Origin: Arenicola marina
Taxonomy: Eukaryota; Annelida; Polychaeta; Arenicolidae
Assembly: GCA_964019135.1 (NCBI GenBank)
Contig: OZ025248.1
Location: 68,020,119-68,084,118 of the forward strand
Reading direction: 5' to 3'
DNA length: 64,000 bases
Shown here: positions 44,601 through 56,373 of the stretch, one piece after another
How the letters are laid out: every line of letters begins with the position of its first letter
How positions within the stretch are numbered: the first letter of the stretch is position 1
The notes under the pieces: generated by a model
Databases searched by the model: none
Seen by the model: the letters and a program-made list of their open reading frames with translations, nothing else
Told to the model about the DNA's origin: nothing
Made by a program: the position numbers and the translations under genes

Positions 44601-47600
44601 ACGCTGTGTTTGAGGCCTGTTGGTGAGCGCTGTGTGTTTGAGGCCGGGTGGTGATCGCTGTGTTTGAGGCCGGTTGGTAAGCGCTGTGTTTGAGGCCTGT
44701 TGGTGAGCCCTGTGTTTGAGGCCGGTGGGTGTGCGCTGTGTTGAGGCCGGTTGGTGAACGCTGTGTGTTGAGGCCGGTTGGTGAGCGCTGTGTTTGAGGC
44801 CGGTTGGTGAGCGCTGTGTGTTTGAGGCCGGGTGGTGATCGCTGTGTTTGAGGCCGGTTGGTAAGCGCTGTGTTTGAGGCCTGTTGGTGAGCCCTGTGTT
44901 TGAGGCCGGTGGGTGTGCGCTGTGTTGAGGCCGGTTGGTGAACGCTGTGTGTTGAGGCCGGTTGGTGAGCGCTGTGTGTTCAGGCCGGTTGGTGAGCGCT
45001 GTGTTTGAGGCCGGTTGGTGAGCGCTGTGTGTTTGAGGCCGGGTGGTGATCGCTGTGTTTGAGGCCGGTTGGTAAGCGCTGTGTTTGAGGCCTGTTGGTG
45101 AGCCCTGTGTTTGAGGCCGGTTGGTGTGCGCTGTGTTGAGGCCGGTTGGTAAACGCTGTGTTTGAGGCCGGTTGCTGAGCGCTGTGTGTTTGAGGCCGGG
45201 TGGTGATCGCTGTGTTTGAGGCCGGTTGGTAAGCGCTGTGTTTGAGGCCTGTTGGTGAGCCCTGTGTTTGAGGCCGGTTGGTGTGCGCTGTGTTGAGGCC
45301 GGTTGGTGAACGCTGTGTGTTGAGGCCGGTTGGTGTGCGCTGTGTTGAGGCCGGTTGGTAAACGCTGTGTTTGAGGCCGGTTGGTGAGCGCTGTGTGTTT
45401 GAGGCCGGGTGGTGATCGCTGTGTTTGAGGCCGGTTGGTAAGCGCTGTGTTTGAGGCCTGTTGGTGAGCCCTGTGTTTGAGGCCGGTTGGTGTGCGCTGT
45501 GTTTGAGGCCGGTTGGTGAGCGCTGTGTGTTGAGGCCGGTTGGTGAGCGCTGTGTTTGAGGCCGGTTGGTGAACGCTGAGGCCGGTTGGTGAGCGCTGTG
45601 TTTGAGACCGTTTGGTGAGCGCTGTGTTGAGGCCGGTTGGTGAGCGCTGGTTTGAGGCCGGTTGGTGAGCGCTGTATGTTGAGGCCGGGTGGTGATCGCT
45701 GTGTTTGAGGCCGGTTGGTGAGCGCTGTGTTTGAGGCCGGTTGGTGAACGCTGTGTATTTGGGGCCGGTTGGTGAGCGCTGTGTGTTGAGGCCGGTTGGT
45801 GAGCCCTGTGTTTGAGGCCGGTTGGTGAGCGCTGTGTGTTGAGGCCGGTTGGTGAGCACTGTGTGTTGAGGCTGGTTGGTGAGCGCTGTGTTTGAGGCCG
45901 GTTGGTGAGCGCTGTGTTTGAGGCCGGTTGGTGAGCGCTGTGTTTGAGGCCGGTTGGTGAACGCTGTGTTTGAGGCCGGTTGATGATCGCTGTGTTTGAG
46001 GCCGGTTGGTGAGCGCTGTGTTTGAGGCCGGTTGGTGAGCGCTGTGTTTGAGGCCGGTTGGTGAACGCTGTGTGTTGAGGCTGGTTGGTGAGCGCTGTGT
46101 TTGAGGCCGGTTGGTGAGCGCTGTGTTTGAGGCCGGTTGGTGAGCGCTGTGTTTGAGGCCGGTTGGTGAGCGCTGTGTTTGAGGCCGGTTGGTGAGCCCT
46201 GTGTTTGAGGCCGGTTGGTGAGCGCTGTGTGTTGAGGCCGGTTGGTGAGCACTGTGTGTTGAGGCTGGTTGGTGAGCGCTGTGTTTGAGGCCGGTTGGTG
46301 AGCGCTGTGTTTGAGGCCGGTTGGTGAGCGCTGTGTTTGAGGCCGGTTGGTGAACGCTATGTTTGAGGCCGGTTGATGATCGCTGTGTTTGAGGCCGGTT
46401 GATGATCGCTGTGTTTGAGGCCGGTTGGTGAGCGCTGTGTTTGAGGCCGGTTGGTGAGCGCTGTGTTTGAGGCCGGTTGGTGAACGCTGTGTTTGAGGCC
46501 GGTTGATGATCGCTGTGTTTGAGGCCGGTTGGTGAGCGCTGTGTTTGAGGCCGGTTGGTGAGCGCTGTGTTTGAGGCCGGTTGGTGAGCGCTGTGTTTGA
46601 GGCCGGTTGGTGAACGCTGTGTTTGAGGCCGGTTGATGATCGCTGTGTTTGAGGCCGGTTGGTGAGCGCTGTGTTGAGGCCGGTTGATGATCGCTGTGTT
46701 TGAGGCCGGTTGGTGAGCGCTGTGTTTGAGGCCGGTTGATGATCGCTGTGTTTGAGGCCGGTTAGTGAGCGCTGTGTTTGAGGCCGGTTGATGATCGCTG
46801 TGTTTGAGGCCGGTTGGTGAGCGCTGTGTTTGAGGCCGGTTGATGATCGCTGTGTTTGAGGCCGGTTGGTGAGCGCTGTGTTTGAGGCCGGTTGATGATC
46901 GCTGTGTTTGAGGCCGGTTGGTGAGCCCTGTGTTTGAGGCCGGTTGGTGAGCGCTGTGTGTTGAGGCCGGTTGGTGAGCGCTGTGTTTGAGGCCGGGTGG
47001 TGTGCGCTGTGTTTGAGGCCGGTTGGTGAGGGCTGTGTTTGAGGCCGGTTGGTGAGCGCTGTGTTAAGGCCGGTTGGTGAGGGCTGTGTGTTGAGGCCGG
47101 TTGGTGAGGGCTGTGTTAAGGCCGGTTGGTGAGCGCTGTGTTTGAGGCCGGTTGGCGAGCGCTGTGTTTGAGGCCGGTTGGTGAGCGCTGTGTTGAGGCC
47201 GGTTGGTGCGCGCTGTGTTTGAGGCCGGTTGGTGAGCACTGTGTGTTGAGGCCGGTTGGTGAGCACTGTGTGTTGAGGCCGGTTGGTGCGCGCTGTGTTT
47301 GAGGCCGGTTGGTGAGCACTGTGTGTTGAGGCCGGCTGGTGAGCGCTGTGTGTTGAGGCCGGTTGGTGAGGGCTGTGTTTGAGGCCGGTTGGTGAGCGCT
47401 GTGTTTGAGGCCGGTTGGTGAGCGCTGTGTGTTGAGGCCGGTTGGTGAGCACTGTGTGTTGAGGCCGGTTGGTGAGCACTGTGTGTTGAGGCCGGTTGGT
47501 GAGCGCTGTGTGTTGAGGCCGGTTGGTGAGCGCTGTGTTTGAGGCCGGTTGGTGAGCGCTGTGTGTTGAGGCCGGTTGGTGAGCGCTGTGTGTTGAGGCC

Positions 47601-50600
47601 GGTTGGTGAGCGCTGTGTGTTGAGGCCGGTTGGTGAGCGCTGTGTTTGAGGCCGGTTGGCGAGCGCTGTGTTTGAGGCCGGTTGGTGAGCGCTGTGTTGA
47701 GGCCGGTTGGTGCGCGCTGTGTTTGAGGCCGGTTGGTGAGCACTGTGTGTTGAGGCCGGTTGGTGAGCACTGTGTGTTGAGGCCGGTTGGTGCGCGCTGT
47801 GTTTGAGGCCGGTTGGTGAGCACTGTGTGTTGAGGCCGGCTGGTGAGCGCTGTGTGTTGAGGCCGGTTGGTGAGGGCTGTGTTTGAGGCCGGTTGGTGAG
47901 CGCTGTGTTTGAGGCCGGTTGGTGAGCGCTGTGTGTTGAGGCCGGTTGGTGAGCACTGTGTGTTGAGGCCGGTTGGTGAGCACTGTGTGTTGAGGCCGGT
48001 TGGTGAGCGCTGTGTGTTGAGGCCGGTTGGTGAGCGCTGTGTTTGAGGCCGGTTGGTGAGCGCTGTGTGTTGAGGCCGGTTGGTGAGCGCTGTGTGTTGA
48101 GGCCGGTTGGTGAGCGCTGTGTGTTGAGGCCGGTTGGTGAGCGCTGTGTTTGAGGCCGGGTGGTGTGCGCTGTGTTTGAGGCCGGTTGGTGAGCGCTGTG
48201 TTTGAGGCCGGTTGGTGAGCGCTGTGTTGAGGCCGGTTGGTGAGCGCTGTGTTTGAGGCCGGTTGGTGAGCGCTGTGTTTGAGGCCGGTTGGTGAGCCCT
48301 GTGTTGAGGCCGGTTGGTGAGGGCTGTGTTTGAGGCCGGGTGGTGAGCCCTGTGTGTTTGAGGCCGGTTGGTGAGCGCTGTGTGTTGAGGCCGGTTGGTG
48401 AGGGCTGTGTTTGAGGCTGGTTGGTGAGCGCTGTGTTTGAGGCCGGTTGGTGAGCGCTGTGTTTGAGGCCGGTTGGTAAGCGCTGTGTGTTGAGGCCGGT
48501 TGGTGAGGGCTGTGTTTGAGGCCGGTTGGTGAGCCCTGTGTTTGAGGCCGGTTGGTAAGCCCTGTGTTGAGGCCGGTTGGTGAGCGCTGTGAGTTAAGGC
48601 CGGTTGGTGAGCGCTGTGTGTTGAGGCCGGTTGGTGAGCACTGTGTATTTGAGGCCGGTTGGTGAGCGCTGTGTTGAGGCCGGTTGGTGAGCGCTGTGTG
48701 TTGAGGCCGGTTGGTGAGCCCTGTGTATTTGAGGCCGGTTGGTGAGCGCTGTGTTTGAGGCCGGTTGGTGAGCGCTGTGTTTGAGGCCTGTTGGTGAGCC
48801 CTGTGTTTGAGGCTGGTTGGTGAGCGCTGTGTTGAGGCCGGTTGGTGAGCCCTGTGTATTTGAGGCCGGTTGGCGAGCGCTGTGTGTTGAGGCCGGTTGG
48901 TGAGCGCTGTGTTTGAGGCCGGTTGGTGAACGCTGAGGCCGGTTGGTGAGCGCTGTGTTGAGGCCGGTTGGTGAGCGCTGGTTTGAGGCCGGTTGGTGAG
49001 CGCTGTGCGTTGAGGCCGGTTGGTGAGCGCTGTGTTGAGGCCGGTTGATGATCGCTGTGTTTGAGGCCGGTTGGTGAGCGCTGTGTTTGAAGCTGGTTGG
49101 TGAGCGCTGTGTGTTGAGGCCGGTTGGTGAGCGCTGTGTTTGAGGCCGGTTGGTGAGCCCTGTGTTGAGGCCGGTTGGTGAGCGCTGTGAGTTGAGGCCG
49201 GTTGGTGAGCGCTGTGTGTTGAGGCCGGTTGGTGAGCGCTGTGTTTGAGGCCGGTTGATGATCGCTGTGTTTGAGGCCGGTTGGTGAGCGCTGTGTTTGA
49301 GGCCGGTTGATGATCGCTGTGTTTGAGGCCGGTTGGTGAGCCCTGTGTTTGAGGCCGGTTGGTGAGCGCTGTGTGTTGAGGCCGGTTGGTGAGCGCTGTG
49401 TTTGAGGCCGGGTGGTGTGCGCTGTGTTTGAGGCCGGTTGGTGAGGGCTGTGTTTGAGGCCGGTTGGTGAGCGCTGTGTGTTGAGGCCGGTTGGTGAGCG
49501 CTGTGTTGAGGCCGGTTGGTGAGGGCTGTGTGTTGAGGCCGGTTGGTGAGGGCTGTGTTAAGGCCGGTTGGTGAGCGCTGTGTTTGAGGCCGGTTGGCGA
49601 GCGCTGTGTTTGAGGCCGGTTGGTGAGCGCTGTGTTGAGGCCGGTTGGCGAGCGCTGTGTTTGAGGCCGGTTGGTGCGCGCTGTGTTTGAGGCCGGTTGG
49701 TGAGCACTGTGTGTTGAGGCCGGTTGGTGAGCACTGTGTGTTGAGGCCGGTTGGTGAGCGCTGTGTGTTGAGGCCGGTTGGTGAGCGCTGTGTTTGAGGC
49801 CGGTTGGTGAGCGCTGTGTGTTGAGGCCGGTTGGTGAGCGCTGTGTGTTGAGGCCGGTTGGTGAGCGCTGTGTGTTGAGGCCGGTTGGTGAGCGCTGTGT
49901 TTGAGGCCGGGTGGTGTGCGCTGTGTTTGAGGCCGGTTGGTGAGCGCTGTGTTTGAGGCCGGTTGGTGAGCGCTGTGTTGAGGCCGGTTGGTGAGCGCTG
50001 TGTTTGAGGCCGGTTGGTGAGCGCTGTGTTTGAGGCCGGTTGGTGAGCGCTGTGTTTGAGGCCGGTTGGTGAACGCTGTGTGTTGAGACTGGTTGGTGAG
50101 CGCTGTGTTTGAGGCCGGTTGGTGAGCGCTGTGTTTGAGGCCGGTTGGTGAGCGCTGTGTTTGAGGCCGGTTGGTGATCGCTGTGTTTGAGGCCGGTTGA
50201 TGATCGCTGTGTTTGAGGCCGGTTGGTGAGCCCTGTGTTTGAGGCCGGTTGGTGAGCGCTGTGTGTTGAGGCCGGTTGGTGAGCACTGTGTGTTGAGGCT
50301 GGTTGGTGAGCGCTGTGTTTGAGGCCGGTTGGTGAGCGCTGTGTTTGAGGCCGGTTGGTGAGCGCTGTGTTTGAGGCCGGTTGGTGAACGCTGTGTTTGA
50401 GGCCGGTTGATGATCGCTGTGTTTGAGGCCGGTTGATGATCGCTGTGTTTAAGGCCGGTTGGTGAGCGCTGTGTTTGAGGCCGGTTGGTGAGCGCTGTGT
50501 TTGAGGCCGGTTGGTGAGCGCTGTGTTTGAGGCCGGTTGGTGAACGCTGTGTTTGAGGCCGGTTGATGATCGCTGTGTTTGAGGCCGGTTGGTGAGCGCT

Positions 50601-53185
50601 GTGTTTGAGGCCGGTTGGTGAGCGCTGTGTTTGAGGCCGGTTGGTGAGCGCTGTGTTTGAGGCCGGTTGGTGAACGCTGTGTTTGAGGCCGGTTGATGAT
50701 CGCTGTGTTTGAGGCCGGTTGGTGAGCGCTGTGTTTGAGGCCGGTTGATGATCGCTGTGTTTGAGGCCGGTTGGTGAGCGCTGTGTTTGAAGCCGGTTGA
50801 TGATCGCTGTGTTTGAGGCCGGTTGGTGAGCGCTGTGTTTGAGGCCGGTTGATGATCGCTGTGTTTGAGGCCGGTTGGTGAGCGCTGTGTTTGAGGCCGG
50901 TTGGTGAACGCTGTGTTTGAGGCCGGTTGATGATCGCTGTGTTTGAGGCCGGTTGATGATCGCTGTGTTTGAGGCCGGTTGGTGAGCGCTGTGTTTGAGG
51001 CCGGTTGGTGAGCGCTGTGTTTGAGGCCGGTTGGTGAGCGCTGTGTTTGAGGCCGGTTGGTGAACGCTGTGTTTGAGGCCGGTTGATGATCGCTGTGTTG
51101 AGGCCGGTTGGTGAGGGCTGTGTTAAGGCCGGTTGGTGAGCGCTGTGTTTGAGGCCGGTTGATGATCGCTGTGTTTGAGGCCGGTTGGTGAGCGCTGTGT
51201 TTGAGGCCGGTTGATGATCGCTGTGTTTGAGGCCGGTTGGTGAGCCCTGTGTTTGAGGCCGGTTGGTGAGCGCTGTGTGTTGAGGCCGGTTGGTGAGCGC
51301 TGTGTTTGAGGCCGGGTGGTGTGCGCTGTGTTTGAGGCCGGTTGGTGAGGGCTGTGTTTGAGGCCGGTTGGTGAGCGCTGTGTGTTGAGGCCGGTTGGTG
51401 AGCGCTGTGTTGAGGCCGGTTGGTGAGGGCTGTGTGTTGAGGCCGGTTGGTGAGGGCTGTGTTAAGGCCGGTTGGTGAGCGCTGTGTTTGAGGCCGGTTG
51501 GCGAGCGCTGTGTTTGAGGCCGGTTGGTGAGCGCTGTGTTGAGGCCGGTTGGCGAGCGCTGTGTTTGAGGCCGGTTGGTGCGCGCTGTGTTTGAGGCCGG
51601 TTGGTGAGCACTGTGTGTTGAGGCCGGTTGGTGAGCACTGTGTGTTGAGGCCGGTTGGTGAGCGCTGTGTGTTGAGGCCGGTTGGTGAGCGCTGTGTTTG
51701 AGGCCGGTTGGTGAGCGCTGTGTGTTGAGGCCGGTTGGTGAGCGCTGTGTGTTGAGGCCGGTTGGTGAGCGCTGTGTGTTGAGGCCGGTTGGTGAGCGCT
51801 GTGTTTGAGGCCGGGTGGTGTGCGCTGTGTTTGAGGCCGGTTGGTGAGCGCTGTGTTTGAGGCCGGTTGGTGAGCGCTGTGTTGAGGCCGGTTGGTGAGC
51901 GCTGTGTTTGAGGCCGGTTGGTGAGCGCTGTGTTTGAGGCCGGTTGGTGAGCGCTGTGTTTGAGGCCGGTTGGTGAACGCTGTGTGTTGAGACTGGTTGG
52001 TGAGCGCTGTGTTTGAGGCCGGTTGGTGAGCGCTGTGTTTGAGGCCGGTTGGTGAGCGCTGTGTTTGAGGCCGGTTGGTGATCGCTGTGTTTGAGGCCGG
52101 TTGATGATCGCTGTGTTTGAGGCCGGTTGGTGAGCCCTGTGTTTGAGGCCGGTTGGTGAGCGCTGTGTGTTGAGGCCGGTTGGTGAGCACTGTGTGTTGA
52201 GGCTGGTTGGTGAGCGCTGTGTTTGAGGCCGGTTGGTGAGCGCTGTGTTTGAGGCCGGTTGGTGAGCGCTGTGTTTGAGGCCGGTTGGTGAACGCTGTGT
52301 TTGAGGCCGGTTGATGATCGCTGTGTTTGAGGCCGGTTGATGATCGCTGTGTTTAAGGCCGGTTGGTGAGCGCTGTGTTTGAGGCCGGTTGGTGAGCGCT
52401 GTGTTTGAGGCCGGTTGGTGAGCGCTGTGTTTGAGGCCGGTTGGTGAACGCTGTGTTTGAGGCCGGTTGATGATCGCTGTGTTTGAGGCCGGTTGGTGAG
52501 CGCTGTGTTTGAGGCCGGTTGGTGAGCGCTGTGTTTGAGGCCGGTTGGTGAGCGCTGTGTTTGAGGCCGGTTGGTGAACGCTGTGTTTGAGGCCGGTTGA
52601 TGATCGCTGTGTTTGAGGCCGGTTGGTGAGCGCTGTGTTTGAGGCCGGTTGATGATCGCTGTGTTTGAGGCCGGTTGGTGAGCGCTGTGTTTGAAGCCGG
52701 TTGATGATCGCTGTGTTTGAGGCCGGTTGGTGAGCGCTGTGTTTGAGGCCGGTTGATGATCGCTGTGTTTGAGGCCGGTTGGTGAGCGCTGTGTTTGAGG
52801 CCGGTTGGTGAACGCTGTGTTTGAGGCCGGTTGATGATCGCTGTGTTTGAGGCCGGTTGATGATCGCTGTGTTTGAGGCCGGTTGGTGAGCGCTGTGTTT
52901 GAGGCCGGTTGGTGAGCGCTGTGTTTGAGGCCGGTTGGTGAGCGCTGTGTTTGAGGCCGGTTGGTGAACGCTGTGTTTGAGGCCGGTTGATGATCGCTGT
53001 GTTGAGGCCGGTTGGTGAGGGCTGTGTTAAGGCCGGTTGGTGAGCGCTGTGTTTGAGCCCGGGTGGTGAGCGCTGTGTTTGAGGCCGGTTGGTGAGCGCT
53101 GTGTTTGAGGCCGGTTGGTGAGCCCTGTTTACTGAGGTCGGTTGGTGAGCGCTGTTTACTGAGGCTGGTTGGTGACCGCTGTGTG
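41690..53185 (+). repeat. ~26-bp minisatellite of ~11.5 kb, ~450 copies, in intron 9
   Basis: The unit is gaggccggttggtgagcgct followed by gtgttt, gtgtt or gtgtgtt (25-27 bp). Variants with gatgatcg, gagggct, gtgcgcg or gagcact define sub-blocks. A large higher-order duplication is visible: about 49,220-51,150 recurs at 51,124-53,058, offset 1,904 bp, with identical 242-residue antisense frames inside each copy (49,558-50,286 and 51,462-52,190). The array runs to within about 11 bp of the acceptor of exon 10. A 2,099-residue minus-strand frame (41,684-47,983) and others read T-N-R-P-Q-H-T-A-L repeats only because the unit lacks stops. Confidence 0.97.
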
Positions 53186-53196
53186 TTGTGTTACAG

Positions 53197-53312
53197 ATCC
53201 TCGTGGATGCCGTTAACTTTGGAGTGATCCCCATCGTGTTTGAGTACGAGGGGACGACTCTCGAGTCCCTGGCCAGCCAGCTGGACCTGTGTCTGCAGGG
53301 ACGGAGTGCACA
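53197..53312 (+). CDS. ECT2L: ECT2L-like exon 10 (DUF4347-like domain, part 2)
   Basis: 116 bp, phase 0 in and 2 out; acceptor gtgtgttgtgttacag, donor GTCAGT. It encodes ILVDAVNFGVIPIVFEYEGT and TLESLASQLDLCLQGRSAQ. The alternation of strand (VIPIVFEYE) and helix (LESLASQLDLCL) continues the alpha/beta fold begun in exon 9. Confidence 0.86.
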
Positions 53313-53716
53313 GTCAGTATATAGCACTACGTGCACACCGCTTATAGCCACATAATGGGGTCAAGCCATTTGATGTTTAAACACATCGGTAATGCTTTAA
53401 GTTAAAATAACCTTAATAAGTCTTTAGCTGTTAAATCTCTGTCCAGTATCTTGCGGTCCGATCATCTGTGGTTGTTATCTCCGTTTTGACGTTATGACTA
53501 TTAAGTACGTCATGTAACTGATATGGTTAATATGTAAAGTGCCGCCAGGAGCTATGTTTCGGGCATTGGGAGGGGGTGGGGGGAGGGTGGTAAGCCCAAG
53601 TCATTTCATGGATAAACATGTTCTTTCCTCACGCGGGATTCGAACCCAGCGGCCGACTGTCACGTGACTGTCATTGATGACTCACTGTCCCCCCCCCCCT
53701 CTCCCCTCATCCCCAG
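53313..53716 (+). other. Intron 10
   Basis: 404 bp, with a G-rich patch at 53,568-53,590 and a C run (53,690-53,703) within the tract before the acceptor ctcatccccag. Confidence 0.6.
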
Positions 53717-53901
53717 GAGTATCGGAGTGTTCGTCCACGCTGAGTATCCATGGGAACTGCGCCTCGTGCACGGCTCGACGGTCACCCTGGAGACCCTGGA
53801 TGACGCGGATCACGTGGTGTTCTTCCAGACGCTGGCCAGTGCCGTCCTACCGCCCGAACAGGGAGGTCACGTGGACCTCTTCGTCCCTCTGGGGTCATGC
53901 G
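53717..53901 (+). CDS. ECT2L: ECT2L-like exon 11 (DUF4347-like domain, part 3)
   Basis: 185 bp, phase 2 in and 1 out; acceptor atccccag, donor GTGCGG. It encodes SIGVFVHAEYPWELRLVHGS, then TVTLETLDDADHVVFF, ASAVLPPEQGGHVDLFVPLG. The pattern of a buried strand, a short helix and a second Gly-rich strand (GGHVDLFVPL) is what a DUF4347-like core shows after its first part. The frame stays open into the intron's C/T run, so the exon end was set by the next exon's phase. Confidence 0.84.
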
Positions 53902-54710
53902 GTGCGGACTTAGTGACATTTGTCAGCCCCTTTCCCCTTCCCCCTTTGCCCTTCCCCCTTCCCCTCTTCTCCTTCGCCGTCCCTCCTCCCTTCGCCTTCC
54001 CCCTCCTCCCTTCCCCCTTCGCCTTCCCCCTTTCCCCTTCGCCGTCCCCCTCCTCCCTTCGCCTTCCCCCTCCTCCCTTCCCCCTTCCCCCTTTCCCCTT
54101 CGCCGTCCCCCTTCCCCGTCCCCTTCCCCGTCCCCTTCCCCCTTCCCCCTTCGCCTTCCCCCTTCGCTTCCCCCTTTCCCCTTCGCCTTTCCCTCCCCTT
54201 TCCCTTCACCCTCCCCCTTCCCCTTCCCCTCCTCCCCTCCCCCCCCCTTTCCCTCCTCCCCTCCCCCTCCCCCTCCCCCTTCCCCCTTCTCTCATTGTGG
54301 CGCTCTTGCCTTCCCCTATACACATATCTCCCCTCCTCCCATGTTATAATCGGTGTGCTTCTCTCAGCGTATTGTCTTTGTTGTTGTTAGTCCGTGAATG
54401 ATTATTTGAGTGTAGTGAGTAAGCATGACCTAAAGCTGCAGTTGTCTGCACATGTAGTTGGTGTCTTAAATGTGTCGTTCGCGATGCACCCCCTAGGTCT
54501 CGCTTTATGCATTTGCACCTCAAGTTATCAGTTGTATTTGCTCAATGACAGGAAATGAACTACTTGTGTATGATCTTCAGCATAGCTCTCAAATGTTTAT
54601 GACGAGAATGCTTCTAGTTGCCATGATGTGTAAGTTTAGAATAGCTTTGAGATGGGTGACCAGCGTGCATCGCCCGTCACTGACCACCTATCATGTACCG
54701 CCCTGTGCAG
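53902..54710 (+). other. Intron 11 with a 370-bp polypyrimidine tract
   Basis: Positions 53,925-54,290 are almost only C and T (cccttccccctttcc-type units), with occasional gcc. The mirror-like polypyrimidine-polypurine composition could form triplex DNA. It makes three long but meaningless Pro/Ser/Phe frames on the plus strand. Confidence 0.85.
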
Positions 54711-54800
54711 AGCCCGGGACCGAGATGTTGATCCAGCTCAAGGTGCTAACCGGCGTCACCTTCAGCGCCCCTACCGGCATTGTGGGCAACTATAACCACG
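54711..54800 (+). CDS. ECT2L: ECT2L-like exon 12
   Basis: 90 bp, phase 1 in and 1 out; acceptor cgccctgtgcag, donor GTAAGT. It encodes EPGTEMLIQLKVLTGVTFSA and PTGIVGNYNH. It closes the alpha/beta region started in exon 9. Confidence 0.82.
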
Positions 54801-55845
54801 GTAAGTTGTGCCGCCGTCTGTGGCGACACCACCCGACATTCCAGAGAAACTTGCTGTGACCCTTGGTTGACTAGAGTCGCGGCGAGAGAATAGGCGACAG
54901 GGATTAACTGGTTATACCTAGCAGAATCGTGGGTAGAAGAACAACTTAGTGGAACTGTTACCTTTATCGGGATGGATGCCTTCTGGTGGAAGTCATTTGT
55001 TTTCCTCTGGCTGCGGAGGCAGGCAAGCTCCCTCTGTGTCTGTAGCCGCTTCATCTCCTTGCTATGGTTGGTTGGTTGTGGTTTATTTGGTCATGAAGGC
55101 CTTAAGGCCCAAATGACACAGCATATAATGATACAAACAGTTTGCATGGTGCGCAGTATTTTGAAGAACATACATTTACGTGGTGGAACAGAGACGATTT
55201 TCAATAAGATATAATATACACATTGCCAAATTCCTCAGGGTCGTTACATCATTATGACACATTAGGGTCCGAAAGAGATCCAATGGTGGGGGGTTCCAAA
55301 ACATAGAATCAATATATATTTTACGAGCGAACTTGGTACAACACAACAAAACGTGAAATTCATCCTCAGTAACGGTAACACCGATTCCGAGACAGTGTCT
55401 TCTAGTGGAGTGCCATCGCGACGCCCCAACTCGACAGAAAGTTTATGTGCGTTGACCTACCGGTTGATCTACCGGTTTTACCCCTTGATAACCCATTAAA
55501 ACGCCAATCACTAACTCCAGCCAACCTATTATTGATACACCGCCCACTCCCCAGCCATATGCGTACCACTTGGTGATGGACGTAACTTCGACATTCCTGT
55601 GTTTCGTACTGACATTTCATGACATGCAGTATGTAGTAGTAGTAGTAGTAGTAATAGTGGAAGATAAAGTGACACTTGGCATGAAACACTACATAGTATA
55701 CAATATAAATGTGTGAAATACAATAGCAGTTTAACATATCGGTCAACCAGCCTGAACAGCTTACGAGTCACTATCATATGTGCCTTTGGGATGTGTTATA
55801 TCACGTGTTTTATGATGGAGCCTATGCTGTGTTCATCATTATGGA
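54801..55845 (+). other. Intron 12, 5' part
   Basis: It contains a (TAG)n microsatellite (55,628-55,652) and an inverted word gaaggccttaaggccc near 55,095. Positions 55,060-55,400 have the look of a decayed antisense retroelement end but I cannot name one. Confidence 0.4.
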
Positions 55846-56034
55846 GGGGGGCCTCCCTGGTGTAGTGGTTAGCGCACTAGACCGCAGATCAATAGGTCCT
55901 GGGTTCGAATCCGGGCTCGGGCACCTAATCTGGGGCATGTTTCATTCCTTCATCCTTCATCGTCCCGGGAGGCTCCTTGGCCCAATTTAGCCTGTATGTG
56001 CACAAAAGTGGCCTAAAACACCAACATTCCATTC
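55846..56034 (+). mobile_element. Intact tRNA-derived SINE (family B) with 12-bp target duplication
   Basis: It has a tRNA-like head with A box tggtgtagtgg (55,858-55,868) and a perfect B box ggttcgaatcc (55,902-55,912), followed by a ~110-bp body ending in caaaagtggcctaaaacacc and aacattc. A perfect 12-bp direct repeat, catcattatgga, flanks it at 55,834-55,845 and 56,035-56,046, which shows insertion by target-primed retrotransposition. Tails of the same family are at 38,310-38,396, 63,308-63,450 and perhaps 2,452-2,500. Confidence 0.92.
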
Positions 56035-56190
56035 CATCATTATGGAAAGAGTCTCTGAGTCTCCAGTTCTTATTCTGATGTATTTGCCAGGCTTCGTACC
56101 ACGGTAAAACGATTGTTACCGGTAACTACCTCTGAATGGCTGGTCATTTTTGTTGCGAACTCACCTCTATACGATCCGTGCTTCTCCCAG

Positions 56191-56373
56191 TGAACAGCGA
56201 GTGGATGACGTCACCAGAGGGAGTGGCGCCCCCTACCCACTACTTCTGCAGCAGTAAGCTCAACATGTGGGCCAACATGGCGGACAAGGTCAAAGAGGCG
56301 TGCAAGGTCACCAAGCAAGTTGTGGGACGCTACTTTGAACAGAAGCACCGTGATCTTGTCGCTCAGCTTGTCG
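56191..56373 (+). CDS. ECT2L: ECT2L-like exon 13
   Basis: 183 bp, phase 1 in and 1 out; acceptor gtgcttctcccag, donor GTAAGT. It encodes VNSEWMTSPEGVAPPTHYFC, then a helical part with NMWANMADKVKEACKVTKQV and FEQKHRDLVAQLVG. The second half is amphipathic and may start a helical bundle that continues through exons 14 and 15. Confidence 0.85.

Noticed and set aside
41684..47983. A 2,099-residue minus-strand open frame
   Set aside because: It is composed only of tandem 25-27-bp units that lack stops, lies antisense inside an intron, and has no unique sequence, domain or splice context.
53664..54401. 245-residue plus frame running out of exon 11
   Set aside because: Only the part up to 53,901 joins the next exon in phase. 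The rest is the polypyrimidine tract of intron 11.
55846..55920. A functional tRNA gene
   Set aside because: A and B boxes are present, but the head cannot be folded into a normal cloverleaf with confidence, and it is joined to a SINE body with a target duplication.
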